Assembly (NCBI GenBank): GCA_021821605.1
Contig: JAKACG010000030.1
Location: 1 to 8,796, forward strand
Reading direction: 5' to 3'
Origin: Microcaldota archaeon
GTDB lineage: Archaea > Micrarchaeota > Micrarchaeia > Micrarchaeales > CABMGC01
DNA: 8,796 nucleotides
The notes beneath the pieces are model-generated. The model was not told where the DNA came from, made no database searches, and worked only from the letters and a program-made list of their open reading frames with translations. Position 1 is the stretch's first letter. Each line of letters opens with the position of its first letter. The position numbers were made by a program, and so were the translations under genes. Positions 6,636 through 8,796 of the stretch are shown here, in pieces.

Positions 6636-8796
6636 TTACAGTTCAGATATGACAGTCTGCTTATTCTCTGCTTTGTCTCTTGAGAATGAGTAAATTCTTC
6701 CGTTAGATACCTGCTTTAGCTGCTCATCATGAGTTATTATCAGTATTTGATCTATTATGCTAGGAAGTCTTTCATTTAATAATGAAACTATTTTTGAGAT
6801 GCCTTGCCTGTCTATATTATGGGTTGGCTCATCGAGTATAAGCCATTTTAAGTTGGGTACAAGAACAAGACTGAATGCAATGCGCATTGCCATGCAGGCT
6901 ATGCTTCTCTCTCCGCCGCTTGCTATTGCATTTACCGTTTCCCATTCATAAGCCCCATTTCTGAAAACCCTAAGTTTTAGATCATAATCCGTCTCAGTTG
7001 CTTGGAACTCTATGCCAGTATAATCTCCATAAGGATATATCTCTGGCCATATTGACTGCATTACTTCATTTATAGAACCTATCAGCTTATGGCGAAGAAT
7101 AGCCTGTGTTTCTTGAAGAGCATTTCTGAACTTTGAGATATTATCTATGGAAGAGCGCTTAAACTCCAGATCCTTTGCAATACGCTCTATAGTAATAAAC
7201 TCTTTATTTTTACTTTCAAATTGTTTTTGTCTGTCCTGAAGCATCTGTGTTATTGAAAATGATTTTGTAGTTATTTCCGAAATAGACGAATGTATCGAGG
7301 TATAGGATTTCTGGAGCTCATCTATTTGGGCGTTATTTACCTCCATTTTTAGATACTCCTCTTCCTTTGATTTCAAAAGAATGGAAAGTTTTGTTTTCTC
7401 AGATACAAGTTTTGAAAGCCTTTCTATTTTTTCCTTTACCGACCTTTGTTTAGAAATCTCTTCTGACACTTCTGAGAGTTGGTTTGCTATTGAGGTGAAA
7501 TTTTCTTTTTCTTTCTTGATTTTTTCTTCTATCTGTTTTTTTTCAGATGATAGAATAGGCAATTTTTGTTCCACGCCACTTAACGCCTTATTTTTCTCTA
7601 AAAGAAGTAATATTTTATTAAGTTCTTCTGTTAAATGTTTAATCTCATCTTTTTTTTGTGCTCTGTTTTTTGTTTGAATGGTTATTTTTAATGTTGCTTC
7701 TTCAATAGCTTTTTGTTTTGCATTTATAAGATTTGCTTTCTTTTCCTCTGTTAATTCATTATCGCATATTGGACATTTTGCAATGTGCTTTTTAAGCTCA
7801 GATACCGACTTTTCACTTTCTGATTTAAGAAGCGATAGATGAGCTATCTCCATCTCTATGCTTCCGAGCAAAGATGAGTTAGAATCTATATTATTACGAA
7901 TAGTTTGTGGATTTTTCCCATTTAGTTCTTTTTCTATTTCTGCCTTCTCAGAAATATTTTTTTTAAGGTCTTGAAGCTCTTTTTCTATCTTGCCAAAGTT
8001 AGACTGGAGCTTCTGCAATACATCAGATATTTGAGCCTGCTCTTTTTTAAGTGATGATTGTTTTTGCTCCAATTCCTTAAGAAACAATACTATCTCTTCC
8101 TCTGATGGCAGCTTCTTATCAAGTATAGTAAGCATATCCCGCTCTGCCACAGACATTTTGCTTTTTACTTCAGCCATTTCTTTTTCCAAAAGTATCTTTT
8201 TATTTAAAAGCAATTTCTTTTCTGAGAGTATTTTTTCAGCTTCTTGAAGTGAAAGCCTTAAAATTGAAAGTTCTTTTGTATTTTCTTTTAAGTTAATATT
8301 ATAAGTGTTTATCTCTTCTGTTAATATTAATAACTCTTTTTTTATTTTTTCAATGTCTAATGTTTTTATTAGCTTATCTGATTCAGAGATTATGTCCTTT
8401 ACCTTATTAACAAGAGATCCGGCATTTTCCTGTGCAACTGCAAACTTATCTATCCCAAGTAAATTATCTATCTGTTTTTTCCTATCCGAAGAACTCATCT
8501 CAAGGAAATAATCAAGTCGGTTTTGTTCTGAGTATACTGCTCTAGAAAAAAGATCATAATCTATCTTCAGTGCTTTTTCTATTTCTTCTGTTACACGTTC
8601 AGGTTGCGATTGTATGTAAGCGCCGTTTTTTTCGAGCCTGGCCTTTGCAGTATCATTTATTGATATAGTTCTTTCTACCACATAATCTGAGTTGTCAACA
8701 GAAAAAGAAAGCTTGATTTTAGAGGTATTTTTCTGCTCTGGTTTGTTGCGTATCAGCATATTTATCTTTGATCTCCTACTTTTTATTGAAGGAAAA
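6636..8796 (-). CDS. rad50: DNA double-strand break repair ATPase Rad50, lacking its N-terminal start at the right edge
   Basis: Rad50 pairs with Mre11 to tether and process DNA ends. The frame is open to position 8796, so the Met at 8759 is internal; a further 12 codons precede it. Walker A is outside the window. Counting from that Met, YSEQNRLDYFLEMSSSDRK (76-94) is the Q-loop region. Two long coiled-coil arms, about 130-325 and 340-560, flank the zinc hook CPIC (329-332). The C-terminal ATPase head has the signature ASGGER (613-618; SGGE kept, usual preceding Leu replaced by Ala), Walker B WLILDEP (639-645) and the H-loop THDE (676-679). Adding the missing N-terminus would give roughly 800 residues, a little short of many archaeal Rad50s and consistent with shorter arms. 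The zinc hook and head together favour Rad50 over SMC. mre11 is expected upstream, beyond the right edge. It is convergent with ftsZ, with 70 nt between stops. Confidence 0.94.
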   Translation of the reverse strand, partial: FPSIKSRRSKINMLIRNKPEQKNTSKIKLSFSVDNSDYVVERTISINDTAKARLEKNGAYIQSQPERVTEEIEKALKIDYDLFSRAVYSEQNRLDYFLEMSSSDRKKQIDNLLGIDKFAVAQENAGSLVNKVKDIISESDKLIKTLDIEKIKKELLILTEEINTYNINLKENTKELSILRLSLQEAEKILSEKKLLLNKKILLEKEMAEVKSKMSVAERDMLTILDKKLPSEEEIVLFLKELEQKQSSLKKEQAQISDVLQKLQSNFGKIEKELQDLKKNISEKAEIEKELNGKNPQTIRNNIDSNSSLLGSIEMEIAHLSLLKSESEKSVSELKKHIAKCPICDNELTEEKKANLINAKQKAIEEATLKITIQTKNRAQKKDEIKHLTEELNKILLLLEKNKALSGVEQKLPILSSEKKQIEEKIKKEKENFTSIANQLSEVSEEISKQRSVKEKIERLSKLVSEKTKLSILLKSKEEEYLKMEVNNAQIDELQKSYTSIHSSISEITTKSFSITQMLQDRQKQFESKNKEFITIERIAKDLEFKRSSIDNISKFRNALQETQAILRHKLIGSINEVMQSIWPEIYPYGDYTGIEFQATETDYDLKLRVFRNGAYEWETVNAIASGGERSIACMAMRIAFSLVLVPNLKWLILDEPTHNIDRQGISKIVSLLNERLPSIIDQILIITHDEQLKQVSNGRIYSFSRDKAENKQTVISEL

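Noticed and set aside
7600..8400. T-rich, locally repetitive stretches on the plus strand.
   Set aside because: They are explained by the low-complexity Lys/Glu/Leu coiled-coil arms of Rad50; no exact repeat unit or array spacing is visible.
6757..8511. Several plus-strand ORFs of 60-100 codons opposite rad50, rich in Ser and Phe.
   Set aside because: Their composition is what the complement of Lys/Glu-rich coiled-coil coding sequence produces; the rad50 frame carries all the conserved motifs.
8757..8759. ATG at 8759 as the start of rad50.
   Set aside because: The frame is open for 12 more codons to the window edge, and a start here would leave the protein without Walker A and the first strands of the ATPase head.

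Overview
This AT-rich window (roughly one third G+C by eye, many ATA and AGA codons) is archaeal chromosome. A geranylgeranylglyceryl phosphate (GGGP) synthase, an archaeal-type TruD, an NFACT/RqcH-family protein, a zinc-hook Rad50 and FtsZ together support an archaeon. The tight packing, TTG/GTG starts and a half-length NFACT protein would suit a small-genome (DPANN-like) lineage, but that placement is inference. I see no mobile element, CRISPR array, tRNA or rRNA.

Layout. Positions 1-4142 are five genes on the minus strand that look like one operon, transcribed from about 4142 down to 1: a proline-dehydrogenase-like protein, an extended-SDR NAD(P)-dependent epimerase/dehydratase, GGGP synthase, a short NFACT (RqcH/Rqc2-type) protein and RNase Z, which is cut by the window's left edge. 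Junctions are 3 nt, 1 nt, 9 nt and 0 nt. A 59-nt divergent intergenic region separates this operon from truD (4202-5452) and ftsZ (5522-6565) on the plus strand. ftsZ ends in a perfect 9-bp hairpin followed by a T-rich tract, and rad50 (6636 to the right edge) converges on it from the minus strand. The N-terminal Walker A part of rad50 lies outside the window.

The genes cover housekeeping functions: tRNA 3' processing (RNase Z), tRNA pseudouridylation (TruD), probable ribosome-associated quality control (NFACT), the first ether-lipid bond (GGGP synthase), cell division (FtsZ) and double-strand-break processing (Rad50). No obvious new multi-gene system is present. The points most worth a second look are the NFACT protein that stops before its second coiled-coil arm and NFACT-R domain, the proline-dehydrogenase-like protein that keeps the fold signatures but appears to have lost its substrate-binding arginines, the altered phosphate-binding segment in GGGP synthase, and the bacterial-style hairpin terminator after ftsZ.
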